DNA of 64,000 bases from Bimastos eiseni (Eukaryota; Annelida; Clitellata; Crassiclitellata; Lumbricidae). The DNA lies in assembly GCA_959347315.1 (NCBI GenBank), contig OY365817.1:6197731-6261730 (forward strand), written 5' to 3'. Below, piece after piece: positions 10,801 to 25,800 of the stretch (positions are counted from its first letter, which is position 1; every line of letters begins with the position of its first letter). A program made the position numbers and the translations under genes. The notes under the pieces are model-generated. The model was not told the origin of the DNA and searched no databases. It saw only the letters and a list, made by a program, of their open reading frames with translations.

Positions 10801-13800
10801 AATTGATAAATTGACAAATACAGTACAATAATGTGCACATTAGCAAAGACTTTGATCAAGAAAAGCTCTTTCAGTGGAGTATATTGTATTTGCAATTTTC
10901 AGTGGTCTACCAATACAATACATATGTAATAAACACAAAACTGAAAATGAAACCTCACATTTCAATTATTCATTACCTTAGACTCGCCATTTGGAGTAAT
11001 TGGATTGCTTGAACACCCACTTGGTGTCTCAGAACCAACCATTTCTGTATCCTTAGAGCAACCACTAGTAATTTCTGGTAAAGGGAATGGAAGCAGAGGA
11101 GGCAGAGATGAATGAATTTTTTGATTTTCTGCCAGGCCTCCACATGGCAACTTCGGCTGAGGTGCAGCAAACTGCTGGGTTGCGATGCCATCCGGGGCAT
11201 TTGTCAACCATTTCAAATCAGGATTATGTTGCCTATTCATTTGCCAGATGTTGTTAAGGTCACTGGTGCTTGAACATTTCTCCAGCATCACCTTAGCAGC
11301 AGCAGCAGCTGACAAACCAGAATCTGCTGATGCAGTGAAGCAGTCAGCAGTGTTCCTGGATAGAGGATGATCTGCACTGGCAACAGCTAAACTGAAACAG
11401 TCAGCTCCTGTGGCTTCTGAGTTAGCCAACAAGTGAGCACATTCATTGCCAGAACGGTTTAGTAATGTCTCAGCAGACAAGAGATGTTGGTTGACTTCAG
11501 TCAGATCCCCAGTAAGTGTCTCACTTGAATCTTCAAATGATGATGGAGCTTGGTGAAATTTATTTGTTTGAATGTCTACAGCAGAATTACAGTGTTCAGT
11601 GGTATGACTGTCATTATTATTTAGTGTATCACAGCAATTCAAGTTACTCCATAATTTTTCATGCAAAAGAGAAACACTCTCAGGTCCTGTATTTCTTACA
11701 GTGATATCGATAACATGTTCATCTTCTTCATGTGCTTTTAAAGTCTCGACGCTGGCACATTTATTAACTTCACTTGCAGAATTGACTATTTTACAACTCT
11801 TCAATGGCCTCAGTCCATCATCATGGTTAGTCTTAATCTGGTTGAGCAATGGCAACATTCTAGTTGTCTCCAATGAAAGAGAATCAAGAGGTAACTCTCT
11901 AGCCAGGTTAGGATCACTTAAGCGCCGTGTTATCTGATTACAATGCATCATCTCCTCTTTGATCTCTTTACCAAGGTCTTCACAAGAACGTGTTTTTGCT
12001 GGCATTTGAAGGTCGGGGCTTGCTTCAGCAGAAGATGAACTATCTGACTCAATCATTTCAGTAAGGTCCTCAGCAGATGTAGCAAATGACATCATCTCAG
12101 AAAGATAAACTGCATTCCACAAATGAAGGCTTTGAATTTGCCAAGATGGTCTCAATATCTAAAAGTAGAAAAACAAATTATTGTAAACATAAATAGCAAA
12201 GATATTATAAAAAGCTTCACTCTCTATTGCTATTCTGCCCATGGAACATCTGCAGATGAAATCTGTGCTGAAAACATATGCTCACTATCTTCTGTAGTAA
12301 ATCTGAGATGGTTCCAGGACAAAACGGTAGTGGACAAAATAGTACAGACAAAATGGTACGGACAAAATTACATGGGGACAAAATGATAGCGGACAAAATG
12401 TTACGTACAAAATGGTACGGACAAAATGATACGGACAAAATGGTATGGAGACATAATGGTATTGAACAAAATGGGTACGGACAAAATGGTATAGACAAAA
12501 TGGTATTGGACAAAATGGTATTAGGACAAAATGGTGCTGATAAAATGGTACAGACAAAATGAATATTGTACAAAATAGTAGGCTTACGGATAAAATAGTA
12601 GAGATTCAATGGGTCTAGGCCTCTAGAACATTTTCCCCTGAACATTCTACTCCCCGGACATTTCCCCTAGGACATTTCCCCCAGTTGATTACTAACATAG
12701 CACACACATAATATTGCATAAATTTATGTTGGATTAATTAATATAATCTTGTTTAATCAGAAGCTGGACTGATGAAAAGAATTATGTATAATTTGAAGCA
12801 GGACTGATGACAGGAATCCTTGCTAACATCGATGCTTGATTAATTACAAGAATCTTGTTTAATCAGCAGCTGGATTGATGAAACAATTCTGCTGCATTCA
12901 GTGATGAATGAATAATGTCTAACTAGAAGCTGGATTCATGAAAGAAATTATGTTCAATACGAAATTGTACTTATGAAAGAATCATGCATAAGCAGAGTCA
13001 ATAAGAAAATTCAACTTAAGTAGAAGCCACATTGATGAGCAATAACTTATTGCCTAAATGGAAGCTGGATTGATGAAACATTCTTTGCTCAAATGAAAGT
13101 TGCAATAATGAAAAGAATGATGCTTAAATGGAAGCTGGGTGAATGCGATGAATTCTGCAGAGATGAAAACTGGAATTGTTACAGAATTCTGCTTAAAGGC
13201 AAGCTGGACAAATTGCTGGAGAATTCTGCTCAAACGGGAGCTGGATGGATGAAGAATGCTTGCCTAAATATAGGCTATGTTTATACTGCTGAATTTTATC
13301 TAAAGTGCTCTAACTCAATAGCTAACCAGTATCCTATCAAAAGGGCAAAAATTAAAAGGGTATGTCAGCCATCGAAACCATAAACATCTTGTAATCCATT
13401 TAATTTTTTTAATCGTAAATGCTTCAGTTTGAGTGGCATTGTTTTCTTAATAATGCTGCTGCTTTAGCAGAAATCTCTCCATCGATCCAACTTCCATTCA
13501 GGCATTATCTGTTTCATTAATCCAGTTTCAATTTAAGCAGAAATATTTTATCGATCAAGTTTCCATCTCAGCATCATTTTTATCTTCAATCCAGTTTTAC
13601 TTCAGCAGGCCTCTTTTTATCAACTTCGCATGCATTAATCCAGCTTCCAATAAAGTAATATTCTTTTCATCAATCCAGCTTCGATGTAAGTCGATTTTAG
13701 TTCATCGATTCCGCTCATATCCAACTGAATTGCATTATAGAAAAATTCATACACAAATATAGCTTTTGTTTTAGCACACTTCTTTTCATCGTCCTATCTT

Positions 13801-16800
13801 CCATTTTGTCCTAATATTTTCATTAACTCAACTTCAATTATAGAAATTGCCTTTCATCGAATATTTCAGTGATTGATTGACCTTGAATGGTAACATATTA
13901 CATAGAGTATAACGTTGCTTATATTGTTTATCGTAATAAATAAATGAAGCGTTACAACCTGCATGATCAACTACTCTTCTAATTATTTTTATTAGACATT
14001 TGCCTTATGCATCAAAGTGACACACGTATTAATTTTGTTGGTTGTTCGACAATTAACTATAAATTAATTAAGCAATACAAGCCTGCATGATCAACTATTC
14101 CTCTAATTATTTTGATTCAACACTTACTGTAAGCATCAATGTGAGACACGTTGAATTAAGGTTGCTGATTGTGTTTTAACATCAAACTTGTATTATGATC
14201 ACAGAGGGGAAAATTCCAGGGGAATTGTCCTACGGGGGAAATTTCAGGAGGAAATGTCCTCTGGGGAGATGTCTGAAACCCAACCGCCCCAAGTTGGGGC
14301 GGTTGGATCGGGTTCTGTGTCTTCTTCTCAATATTTGCTTAGGTAAGTAATCAGACGGAGGGAAATATTCAGGGAAACGTGCTAGATGGAAATGTCGCAG
14401 GATGTTGGAAAGAAATGTCCCTAAGGAAACATCCAGGGGAATGTCCACACACCGAAGTTGGTTTGTGTGGTTGCATCAAACCTAAATCATATCTCTGATT
14501 AGGATTTGACCAAAAGTTGTAGAATCCACCACTGTAGTTGCCCATCTTATCTGTACCATTTCGCCCAATACCATTTTGTCCGAATACCATTTTGTCCGAA
14601 TACCATTTTGTCCTAATACCATTTTGTCCATACCATTTTGTCCGCTACCATTTTGTCCATACCATTTTGTCTGCTACCATTTTGTCTGCTACCATTTTGT
14701 CTGCTACCATTTTGTCCATAACATTTTGTCCAATACCATTTTGTCACCATACCATTTTGTCCAATGCCATTTTGTCCCCATACCATTTTGTCCGTACCAT
14801 TTTGTCCAGTCACCATCTGAGATTATTGGTAACCAACTATAATAGCCAAATGGAAAATTGTGGAATAGACATCAAAAGTTTCTTGAAATAAAGAGAATCA
14901 AGAAATGACAACAGCCAAAATATACAGACCTTTGCCCTTATCATTTAATATTTTATTCAAGTAATCATCAATCTAAAGATAAAACAGTTTTAAACAAAAA
15001 AGGGCTTAAAATAATAATGCTACCTTCACATCCAGTAATTATGACTAAAGAATTACCCGATCTCGTTCCGAGACTGGTCGAAAGAGATGGTTGACAAATC
15101 GATTGCCAGTGCAGCAGAGAAGCTTCCAAACCGATATCGTCTGCTGATAAATCCTCTCAGACAAACGTTCTCTTTCCGTATTACAAAAGAAATCACCAAA
15201 CAGACAAGAATATGTGTGCTGTACGAGTTTCACCTGAGAAAAGAACCACAACCACACTATTTATAGATGCACATCAATATATCTGAGACTAAGAAGAAAA
15301 CTGCAATTTCCATTTACACATTGCCTTAGACAGTCTTATCTGCTCATTATTTAGTACTATAAGCATGTGCATGTAAACATATATTCTTTATTATAGTGCA
15401 TTTAGGAAAGTGCTGCATACCAAGTACCATGTAAGATAGTCTGTAAACATTTTGCTGAATGGAATAAAATTCAACAGCACATATTTGACCAAAGCAACCA
15501 AAGCGACACTCTCCATAACAGCTACTCTGCCTCCCTGCTGACCTCCCGGAAACTGAACTTTGACCTCCCATGAACTATACTTTGGACAAATCTTTCAATT
15601 TGACGCAGCGCTCGTGAATAAGCTGGTGCCCTGCGCTTATCTTTCAAGTGGCACTTTAGAAATTTGGAGATTATGATTACGATTTGTAATGGAAGACATG
15701 AGAAGGTAAAATAGGCTTATTTTAAGTTCATACATGGAAAACCAGTACCAAAAGTCCACATATGCAATAATCCTTTGCCAGGTTCATTAAAAACTGAAAC
15801 ACATCAAGGATTAATACATTCCTGATTGTAATAGTAATTGTAATCAAGCATTTATAAAACTGCCACTCAACAATTTAGAGGCAATTCTGACCCACCTAAG
15901 TGCCTTCAATTAAATTTCTTAAATATGCAGATGACAGTGTCTGCTATAGCCACTGTCCAACTGGCTCTGCCTAAACTCCTTAAAAACTAAGTTTGCTTGG
16001 CTTAGCACCCACCAACAGCTGGCTAAGTTAGACATGGCCGTCCTTGCCACAGCCTTTCCCCATTTGTCGTTGCCTCCACAGTCCTTTGCTCTACGGTTCG
16101 ACAAATTTTACAACATATCCAGCTATGCGTGCAACGTCCACCACTGGCTCCCCCTCAGGCAGCAAATCGAGTATAGCTGCCTTAGTCTGGAAATGCCTGA
16201 TGGGCCTGATGGTCGAGCTCTGTAGCCCCACCCTTAGTGCTTGGGGCTCGTGCTCCTCCACTCATCTCAACAAGATCTTCTCTATATTCCTCATGCTTGC
16301 ACCTCTGCCAGGCAGAGCCGTGCCTTCTCAGTGGTGGACCCTCGATTTAGAATGACCTCGCTTTGACGCCCCGCTCCTTTCCTAGAACCCCTTGGTGTTG
16401 GAAGAGTCTTTGATTAGTTCCCTTGAAGAGGTACAAGATATAAATTCTTGCAATGAATGAATAAATAAATAATGTTTTAGCACAGCATTACAACATAATA
16501 TTGTACAAATTAATATAAGACATTATAGTTTGATCACAGGCACATCTCTACAATTCTATTCTGCTCTTTTCACATGATCCACGGCCCATACAGTCCAGCA
16601 GTGGTGTACAATCCTGACTCTTTGTCTCTCATCACCTTGTTCATCCAGGAGTAGTGAAACTTGCCTGAATCTGTGACTACCTACAAAAGCTAGAGGTCAT
16701 CCCAACCAAACCCTATGTTCATATGGGAGACACTAGCTGGGATGAACGGGTGCAAAGCCTCTCTGGCTTGAACCTGCTGTAGCACACAGACTCATTGCCC

Positions 16801-19800
16801 GACTCCAACGGGTCTGGCTGGACCTCCTTATTGCTCATAGCATTTAGAAAGCATCTCTCACAGTACGAACTATTCAGAAGCCATGGGAAAGAGAAATGTC
16901 TTCAGGGAATGACAGCGTCTGCAGAGGAGGTCATTCCAAGTAGAAAGGCCCACAACAGGAAACACCAGACGTTGGGCTAGAGCGGTCATGGTCCGAAGGA
17001 CAATAGGATACAATTGGCCCATAGAATACCACGAATGAAGCGAAGTGGCAGAAATTCGTGACATTTTAAGCATTTTGGTCATCATCTATAAGTTAACATT
17101 CAGAACCACTTGATATCTTTCAAAGCAGCCAATCACATGAATGGGTAAGTCACACTCTTTGCGGTATGCGTTGGACTGATGATACTGTTTATTCTGCCTG
17201 TTGCTGCACACTATACAGTCTGGCTTGTATTTTGAATCTTCATATTTGTTTGTGAAGTGATGTGCAGTTAGTCTGCTTGGCGATTCTTTATGAGATGACC
17301 TGCCTCGTTTTGGAGTTTCAAACGGAACATACCCCTGACAGCAAACAAAATCCACAACTTTTTGTTAAAGTCTGCAGCCCTTGAACAATCATTCTTCATT
17401 GTCATCAGACATCAGCTGTCTTCATCAGATAATCCTAAATCAGAGTTCTAAATTATTTGCAAAGCTTCCACTGCAGAATATTTAGTTTTAGCGCAATGAA
17501 ATCTACGCTGTGACGCCATCTTTCAAGGTCACTAAATCAACCAGACCTGCATAGACCAATATAGGCTAGCAGCCACGCTACTTTGGGCCAAGAAGTAGGT
17601 TAAACCAATGCAAATCACCTTTCCTGTAGCACCATCTAGCATTTATGACACCTTATCATATATTTTCGGCAACTTCTGTCAACGTTAAACATTGATTTCA
17701 GCCCTCTACACCAGATGCTGACTTTTTTCGACAAACGCCCTTAGCCCCTTTTGCAAATATTCATCGATAACAGTCTACAGATACTGGGTATTAAGTTACA
17801 ATAGATGACATTATAACATATCTCAATGTTTTACCAAGAAAGCTTCATTAAATTGGAAAGCACATGGGAACTGATAAAGCAATTGATGCACACAGTCCAG
17901 CCACTGAAGAAAAACTGGGCATCGTTCATTTGCATCATCAGTCGGCAGACCCTGACCGCAACGATCCGCAAATTTATGTCCAAACTCCAACCATTCCTTC
18001 TCTACCAGCACCTGGAAACCCTAGAACATAGAGACAATTATTGTCTGTAAACATAATGAGTATTAATGAGAGTAAAACTTAAGTAAAATTCGCATCGACA
18101 GGACTTCTCTGCTCAACAGCAAAAGGCATAACAAATACAGTTTTATGCAATGCTTCATGCCAATACATTTAGGTATTGAAAATGCAGCAATTCTGACACC
18201 ACATTATCCTGTTATGATTTGATAAGCTGCATGTATATAACACAGTATGTATTAAAGCACTTAATATAAAACGGTTATATGACATTTAATCACATCACAT
18301 TTTAAAAAAACGACACTTAATCTAAACAACACATCATTGCAACATATAATCGTGTGACACTTAATCACAAATAACATATCTAATGAAAGAATTAGTTCAA
18401 ACAGGTAATATAAAAGATGACCTTTAATTGGCAATTAATAACTTTTATGTGCAAACTGGTTGGTAGGCTTTTAGTTAAAGAGCAATATTTCATCATTCCT
18501 GATTCCTCTTAAATGGCATTGTTTCATCAATCCACCTTCTAGTTAGACCAAATTCTTGTCATCAACCCGGGCCTTTTTTCAACAGCAATATGTGATCATT
18601 CCGTTTCTACGTTAATGGCATTCTATTCATCAATTCAGCTTCTAATTTAATATAATTCTTTTCATCATTCCCGCTCTCATTCTGGCTGAGATCTTTAACC
18701 ATTCCCGCTTCCATTTTAAACAGCTCTTTCCATTCATCAATCCATCATTCTAGTTAGACAGAATTCTTTTCTTTTCATCATTCCCACTTTAATTTAGGCT
18801 GAGATCTTTTACCATTCCTGTTTTCATTTTAAATGGATTCATTTTATCAATCCAGTTTCTGGATTTCCAGTTTTTTAAAGAGCAATATTTCATTGTTCCT
18901 GATTCCTCTAAAATGGCATTCTTTCGTCAATCCAGCTTCAAGTTAGACTGAAGTCTTTTCATCAATTTAGCTCCTCACAGATACTAATAAATGTTTAAAA
19001 CCACATTCTTTTCATCACTCCAGCTTCTAGTTCAACACAATCTTTTCATCACTCCCAGTTCCAATAAAACCATTTTCCTTTTGTCAATCCAGCAACTAGT
19101 TGAAAAGAATTATTTTCCTCACTTTAGCTTCTTGTTAGGTAAGAAACATTTTGTTGTTCCTGCTTCCATATTTATCTTCGTCGATCCAGCTTCTAGCTAC
19201 ACAAGACATATTTTCATCATTCCCGCTTCCAACTATGACATCAATCATTAACTATTCCCTGAATGAAGGTACCTTCCCATCTGTTTTTGCTAATGCCATT
19301 GTACATCTCTTATCGAAGAAGCCTTCTCTCGACACGTGTGATCTTACCAATTTTTGTATTTATCAAGCTTCTTGCTAAAAAAGGATCTTATTTAGCACGA
19401 TTCAGTGTCGCGTGATTAACTAATAAGAAATGTTGTGTCGTCGAGATTAGGGGCTCTCACTGGGTAGACAATATCCACTGCGTACCAATCAGAATATTTG
19501 ACTGCACTATTTGCCGGATCCGGGTACAAACCAAGTAGTAGTGAGTCGCTACTAGAGTGGCCACTCCGGCAAGTACGAATTGCCTCGTCAATCATGGTTG
19601 GCGAAGCTTAAATTTAAGAATTTTCTTATAATGAGATTTAACTAAATAAAGTTGTACCTGTAATAAATTAATAACAATAATATAAATTAAATTTTAACTC
19701 TTTTTGTTTGTAGGAGGAAATTAGAAATCGATGAAATTATTTATCGAATTACGAATTTTTTAATCATAGTTTCAATTTTTTAAACTATCTATTTGCATGT

Positions 19801-22800
19801 GTGCTATTTGTTGATCAAGTCGAGATCAAGTGTCGTTGTTTATACATCTTGCGATAATTATCTGTCGTAAGATTAACTGTCTGCACAACAAATAAAACAT
19901 ATGGTAACTTCAGTTTGTACTTTCTGTCAATATACCTCTGTTGTTCTGTAGTATGGGTCCAACATCAATTCAGCTAATCCAACAATCTGTGGTGTTCGAT
20001 CCCATCCATCCGAGCAATGAACAAGAACACACCGGTGTTCTTTATCGATGGCATTCACAACAACAAGTGAAGCTTTCAGAAGACCAGAAATATGATGAAG
20101 CCATTTTGTATTTTCAATATTTGTCAGCCATCTGCAAAAAATATTTCTGTTAAGTTCAGTCAATGGCAGGTAACAAACAGTCCACATATACCATATTTTC
20201 TGGATTATAATTTGCAACAATTAGGGAAAAGTGATGCAAAAAAGGCAATACATAGGCTGGCTTGATAAACATGGTACACCACACACAGATCTCTGGTCAG
20301 TTGCTGATGACAGCTGTAAATACATGGCATTGACCAGAGCCATTTAAACAATAGGCAACAACAGGTAATATGCTATGGCCCTTATTGACTCTAAAATCTA
20401 ACCATTTTGGGATTCCACAAGGTCTTTATACTTTACATAAATGACCTACCTCGTGCACCTCCATTACTACAATTACTTCTCTTAACTGATGACATGAACA
20501 TCCTTACCTCACATAAACCTTATGATGCATTATGCAATCTCATGAACCAATTACTCACACACGAGAATGACTGAACCAAGAACTCGCACATGAGAATGAC
20601 AGGTTCAGTAGTTCTTAGTCAATAAGTTATCTTTGAATGTAACAAAAATCAGTTATATTTTATTTAGATCGCATCATAAACAGCCTCCATCTTCGAATTA
20701 TAAATACCGTATCTACTTGCGTATAAGTCGAGAAATTTAATGCTTTTTCAGGATGACAAAAACAGTCTTCGACTTATATGCGAGAGGAAAAATAGACTGC
20801 AGATTTTGTCTAGTTTTAACACCGATTTCACAATAAATCACAGTTCCACAAATTACAGACTACATATAGTTAAAATCAAAATGTAATTCTATTAAATAAG
20901 TTTATTATATATCTGTGCGATAGTATTCCATTAGAAAGTTGTTATATCATTCTGCACTATTTTTCAAGTATCGAAGGCAAATTCCTTTATTATTGCTTAC
21001 TCCGATAAGCGCAAGAAAGAAACTAAATATTAGCCTCATATGCCATCGTAAATGAGCGCACTTTGTTATATTTATTAACCGCCTCATTATAATCTTTGCC
21101 TTAAATTATGCTGATGGGTCTTCTTGATCTAACCGTAGCATCAGAGTCGATCATAATTAACGCAGTTTGTTAATATTTATTTATTTAGGCACCTGTCACC
21201 TTATAGTTAGGGCTGTAAATTTTTTGTGGTCAAAAAGTGAAAAATTTGCTGCCAATTTGTGGTCAAAAACACAGAATTTGCGGCATATTTGCAGTCGAAT
21301 GCGCAAAACAATAAATAAGCCAATAACGGAGCATAATCAACGACCAGTCGTGCCAATAATGGCGGGTGTTACTGCAGCGATGTCTGCTTTTCAAACACTG
21401 CTGTAAGAGCAGGCTGCAATTTTTCCCTTCTAGCATTTGAACCCTTGACATTCTGTGCTTTGCGCTTGTGAACGGTGCGCTTATTTAGGTGCTTAGTGAA
21501 ACTGTCCCTCCGATTAAATTCGACGGGCACATTGTATGTTCTGCAAAGTAGTAGATCGCCGCTTGCCGCGCACCTGAAACGTACCGGACTTAAACTGAAC
21601 GTCTTCCTTTAGCCACCGAATGTCTTCGCACACTAAGTCTTAACTAATATTTAGAACCTTTGCCTTTGCCATATGAAAAACACGAGCAGCATGAAAAACT
21701 GTGAAATTCACAGCCATTTACAGCAAAACGTTAAAATTCGCGGTAATATCCAAAATTCGCAAATTTTGCTAATTTTGCGATGACAGCAAAAAATTTACAG
21801 CCCTTCTTTTAGTCAAAGTTGCTGACAAACATGCGGATTAGTTTCTTGATCCAACTCGGCGACTCATTTAGCATCATTTTAAAACCTTACAGTTCAGAAA
21901 GTAACATATATTAATCAACTGACTTACCTCTGACTGATCACCCTTAAATACAAATAGGCTCACAAAGAGCCGAAATTGCAATATTATTGCAATAGATTTT
22001 TGATGAGCCCTGCACCCTAACAGCGCTGCTGGGCTGTCTGCATTTTCTGTCACTGGCCTGAAACCTTTAAATTTTTTTGCCATATTCAGTTCATTCTGTC
22101 AACTCCTTCAGTTTCAATCATCTGTTTCAACCTGCAGACCAACATACCTTGATTTTGGTTTCTCTGATCAATACTATTACAGTCTGCCTTTCCCAATTGG
22201 ATAATAATTTTTTATTATGATTATAACTAGAGGCATGATGACGATAATCACAGTAGAAATCATTAGAATAAATAAGATAACAGAAGTTTACAAAATTGCT
22301 TGTATCTATCCCTCACCTAACACAAAAAGTCATCTTGTTGAATGGTCCTGTGTCTTGTCTGAAAGGGTGATTTGAAGTTGAGTTCAACAAAATCAGTTAC
22401 AAATTACTCACCCTGGCTGTTCAGGTGACATTGCACACAATGAGCGCAGTGCCAAAAAACTCTTTCGGATTGCATGTATGTTTGCCAAACTCATAAACAT
22501 GATTTCGCAGTTGACATAATAATCTACAAATTCATAACGGAAACAATTCAGAAGTACAAGACCAATGCCTACTTAGAATGATCAGATTCAATCATAACTA
22601 TAATTATTGTCATTGCTCTAATTGCACAGCAGAAGGCATATGGTAGGAGTATACATGCTCATGTAATTTAATATTAGATAAGACCATATAAAGGGTGCTC
22701 TATGAATGCTTAAATATTCTACAATACAATACGTGCTGGAGCATTCTACAATTCAAGTAAATATCAATGAATGTATGGCTACTATAAATGGTGACAAACT

Positions 22801-25800
22801 ACATAAAATGCAGGATGTCAACAAAAATACAGGACAACAATTCTTGACTTTTTTGTTTCCAAAGAAATTTCAGTTGTTTTCTATAGAATTTGACACTGAC
22901 TATGATGGTGTTATCAGAATTTTTGCATCACGTAATGTTTTGAGAAGAAGGCATACAAGACCTTAAAAGGATGCCCAAAAATGTCGTTTGAGCATTACAG
23001 AATGAGTCTGAAGTCGCACAAAGCAGTATGCTGAAAATTGCATCTGAAGGCGTTTTCTCTTCAAATCATTGAATATGCGAATTTTAATTTTTTTAATCTA
23101 TATTATATGTATATCTACTAGCCTTACTAACCGGCTTCACCCGAGATTAAAGTTCATTTTATTATTTCCGCATTGTCAGCCGTGAAAAAATTATTTCCGT
23201 GCAAATGTAGATGATATCTTGCTCTGGCTCTAAGTGTTCCATTGCCGATTGTAATTTCTCCGATTGACATACCTGATTTCCACATCAAATTAACCCCGCT
23301 ATCGTATGATGCATTAAAGAAACAATGACATGCTAAATTAGCCTTGTCTTCGTATGAGAATGATTGCGCAAACGATATGAAATATCGGCAGTCTTGGCAA
23401 TTCGAAACTAAGAATGTCACAATATTGGTTTTTGCTGGAAATCTTGTCTTGTTAACTTCAAAATTCATATAAGAATGTTTGTAAAACTTTTATATCGTTT
23501 TATAGCGTTCCTTTTGTGATCCTTTCATTAAGAAAATGTTATTTTTGCTCATAGCTTAGATAAAATATTAAAATTAAGTCTATTTTGTTATTTTAATGTG
23601 ATATCTATACAAATTAAATGAGTTAAAAGACTTAAAGACTACCACAAATCTTTTGTATGATTTTTTTACGATTTCTGTCTATATTTTCAAGCTCTTTAAC
23701 AGTGTCCACCTGGTGAAGTACATCGTGGTTGCAATATATTGTTCCAAAGTTTACTCATGGCTCTATGGCATGAATAAATTATTTATACGACCTCATCAAC
23801 ATCGTCATCACGCATCATGGGCACAGTGCCATCAATATGCCCGTAGATGTCCAATGCCATTTCTCAGGTTTTTTCCCTGCTGCTGTCAGAAGCCAAGTGC
23901 ATCAGTTCCCGAAGTCGTCATTTGTCCCAATCAACGCTGTGTGGACAACCTCTTTTGTTTGCAGGTCGTCCATTCGTCTATACAGCTCTTTGTTGCTAAC
24001 TCTCAGTGTCCAGTCTATTCTCAATACTTTCCTATAACATTTTCTCTCAAAGGCCATGATTCTCTTTTCGATATCTCTTGTTATTAACCCATTCTGTTGA
24101 TATCTTGTTTAGTCTACACTTGAGTCATCAGGTCCTAAGTTTACATATTCGTCATTATTTTATAAGAATTTTCTTTCTTCAGAAGGTATTTTATTTACAA
24201 ATTGTCTCAACCTACATGATTGCATCAGACCCATCCTTCTGATGTACAATCAAGTCTCAACCATACAGACCGTGTACGTCGCCTTTAGCCAGATGTTTTT
24301 GTCTTGGTAGAGGATGACCGATGTGAGTCCATTAGTCACCAGTTAATGCTACTGGTAGCATTATAATCTACCGACTGACACACCATGAATTCCTCTTTCG
24401 CCACATCCTGCAACTCAACGAATTATGCCGACCCATGTGATGTCACACACTGATCAGCCTGGTAAACTAAAACTGGAAGAATGCCTCTCATCTATATATG
24501 CATGGTTCTGTTTCAGTGGTTTGGCCATTTGGCTCGTGTCAACGCCTGCGTTCTTTCCCTATGCTCTCAAGCATTGAACTGGTGGGCACTGCTGTGCCGC
24601 TTTCAGACTCTGTCAAAACACTTGGGGTTACTTTCGACAGCAAGCTCACATTTCGACCTCACATAACAAGCCTTTATAAATCTTGAATCTACCACATCAG
24701 GGCAATACATCACATAAGATCGGCTCTAACTAAAAATATATCTCAAACTATAGCCTGCTCACTTGTCTCCTTTCGCCTCGATTATGCTAATTCACTTTTT
24801 GTCAGTCTCTCAGACCTTGAACTCAAAAGACTTCAAAGTATCCCAAATACCTTAGCTCGAGTAGTGCTACGTGTTCCACTATGAACATGCTCCTCTGCCC
24901 TACTCCACCAGCTACATTGGCTCCCTGTTGAATTCAGAATCACCTACCTATATTCATGCTCTACTAACTCCTTACATTCCTCCTCGTTGCTTACGATCAT
25001 CAAGTACAGGTCTTTTAGTTGAACCACGATGCAGAACAGTTAAGGACTCTCGTGTATTTCATGTCTCTGCTCCTAGGGAATGGAATCGACTGCCACTCTC
25101 TCTTCGTAGCTCAAATTCACTTCCTTCCTTTAAAAAGCGACTCAAAACTCACTATTTCTCTTTGGCCTTCAAGGATGTGGAAATCTAATTGCATCTTCTC
25201 CTGGCGACTGACTATCCGTGCCTCAGATTCACATTTAGGTGTGACCTTGTGCGCGTTACAAATTTAATAAGTAATAATAATAATAATAATCTTCTACCAA
25301 TTGGGGAATGCTCAGTGGCAGCATCATCGCGTGCATGAGCGCTGTCACAAATCATGTCTCAACCTTATCGACCACAACTTGGTCCAGAAACTATGAAAAT
25401 ATATTCAAGTCATTTATCAGCTATTGGTTTGCTCTAAGTGCATTGGTCACTCGTTTTCTAGTTAACAGCGCATTGTTTGATGCAATAGTCCAATTGAAAA
25501 TAATATCTAACATCATATAGGCTAGTACAAAAAAGTACTCTCTCAGATACCTGAAAATGTGCTATATTAAGGTTACTGATGCATATATACAAGTACACAG
25601 CAGCACACTGTAAACTTAAGAGCAACACTATTTTTTCAATATGCATACCAATTCCTACTTACCAGCACATTCACATCCACCACCTTTAGCTCGGTTAGCA
25701 ACAGCAGCAGCATATGATCGTGCATCAATAATAAGGACACTTTTCAATCCAATATTACCCACAAAACCTATAATCATTTAATTGAAAACAAGCATATTCA

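Larger units (their letters stand above)
12300..14826. mobile_element. foldback element FB-1 with minisatellite arms
   Basis: The outer ends are inverted: AATCTGAGATGGTTCCAGGA at 12301 and, reversed, AATCTCAGATGGTGACTGGA ending near 14826. Going inward, both arms carry the same three repeats in mirror order: ACAAAATGG units (12315-12600 and 14555-14812), GGACATTTCCCC units (12630-12690 and 14195-14450) and the satellite of about 34 bp (12720-13300 and 13440-13880). The centre near 13310-13430 is unique. No transposase is present. It lies in the host intron, 140 bp upstream of the large tail exon. Confidence 0.75.
15234..17834. other. host intron between exons at 15057 and 17835
   Basis: Holds the CR1 family B 3' end (15480-15690), a CR1-like relic (16010-16470) and an unclassified repeat (16840-17085). 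The remaining 1.5 kb shows nothing recognisable. Confidence 0.5.

Noticed and set aside
10962..12155. A 397-codon open frame as a stand-alone gene
   Set aside because: It begins mid-domain (LHLWNAVYL), has a splice acceptor at its head and a donor at its end, and joins in phase with the other MTMR exons.
12315..12600. CRISPR-like array of direct repeats
   Set aside because: Units are 13-16 bp with linkers of a few bases, in an animal intron; no spacers of unique sequence.
23653..24087. A plus-strand open frame of 144 codons
   Set aside because: Antisense of an RTE C-terminus ([13 protein letters not shown] on the minus strand).
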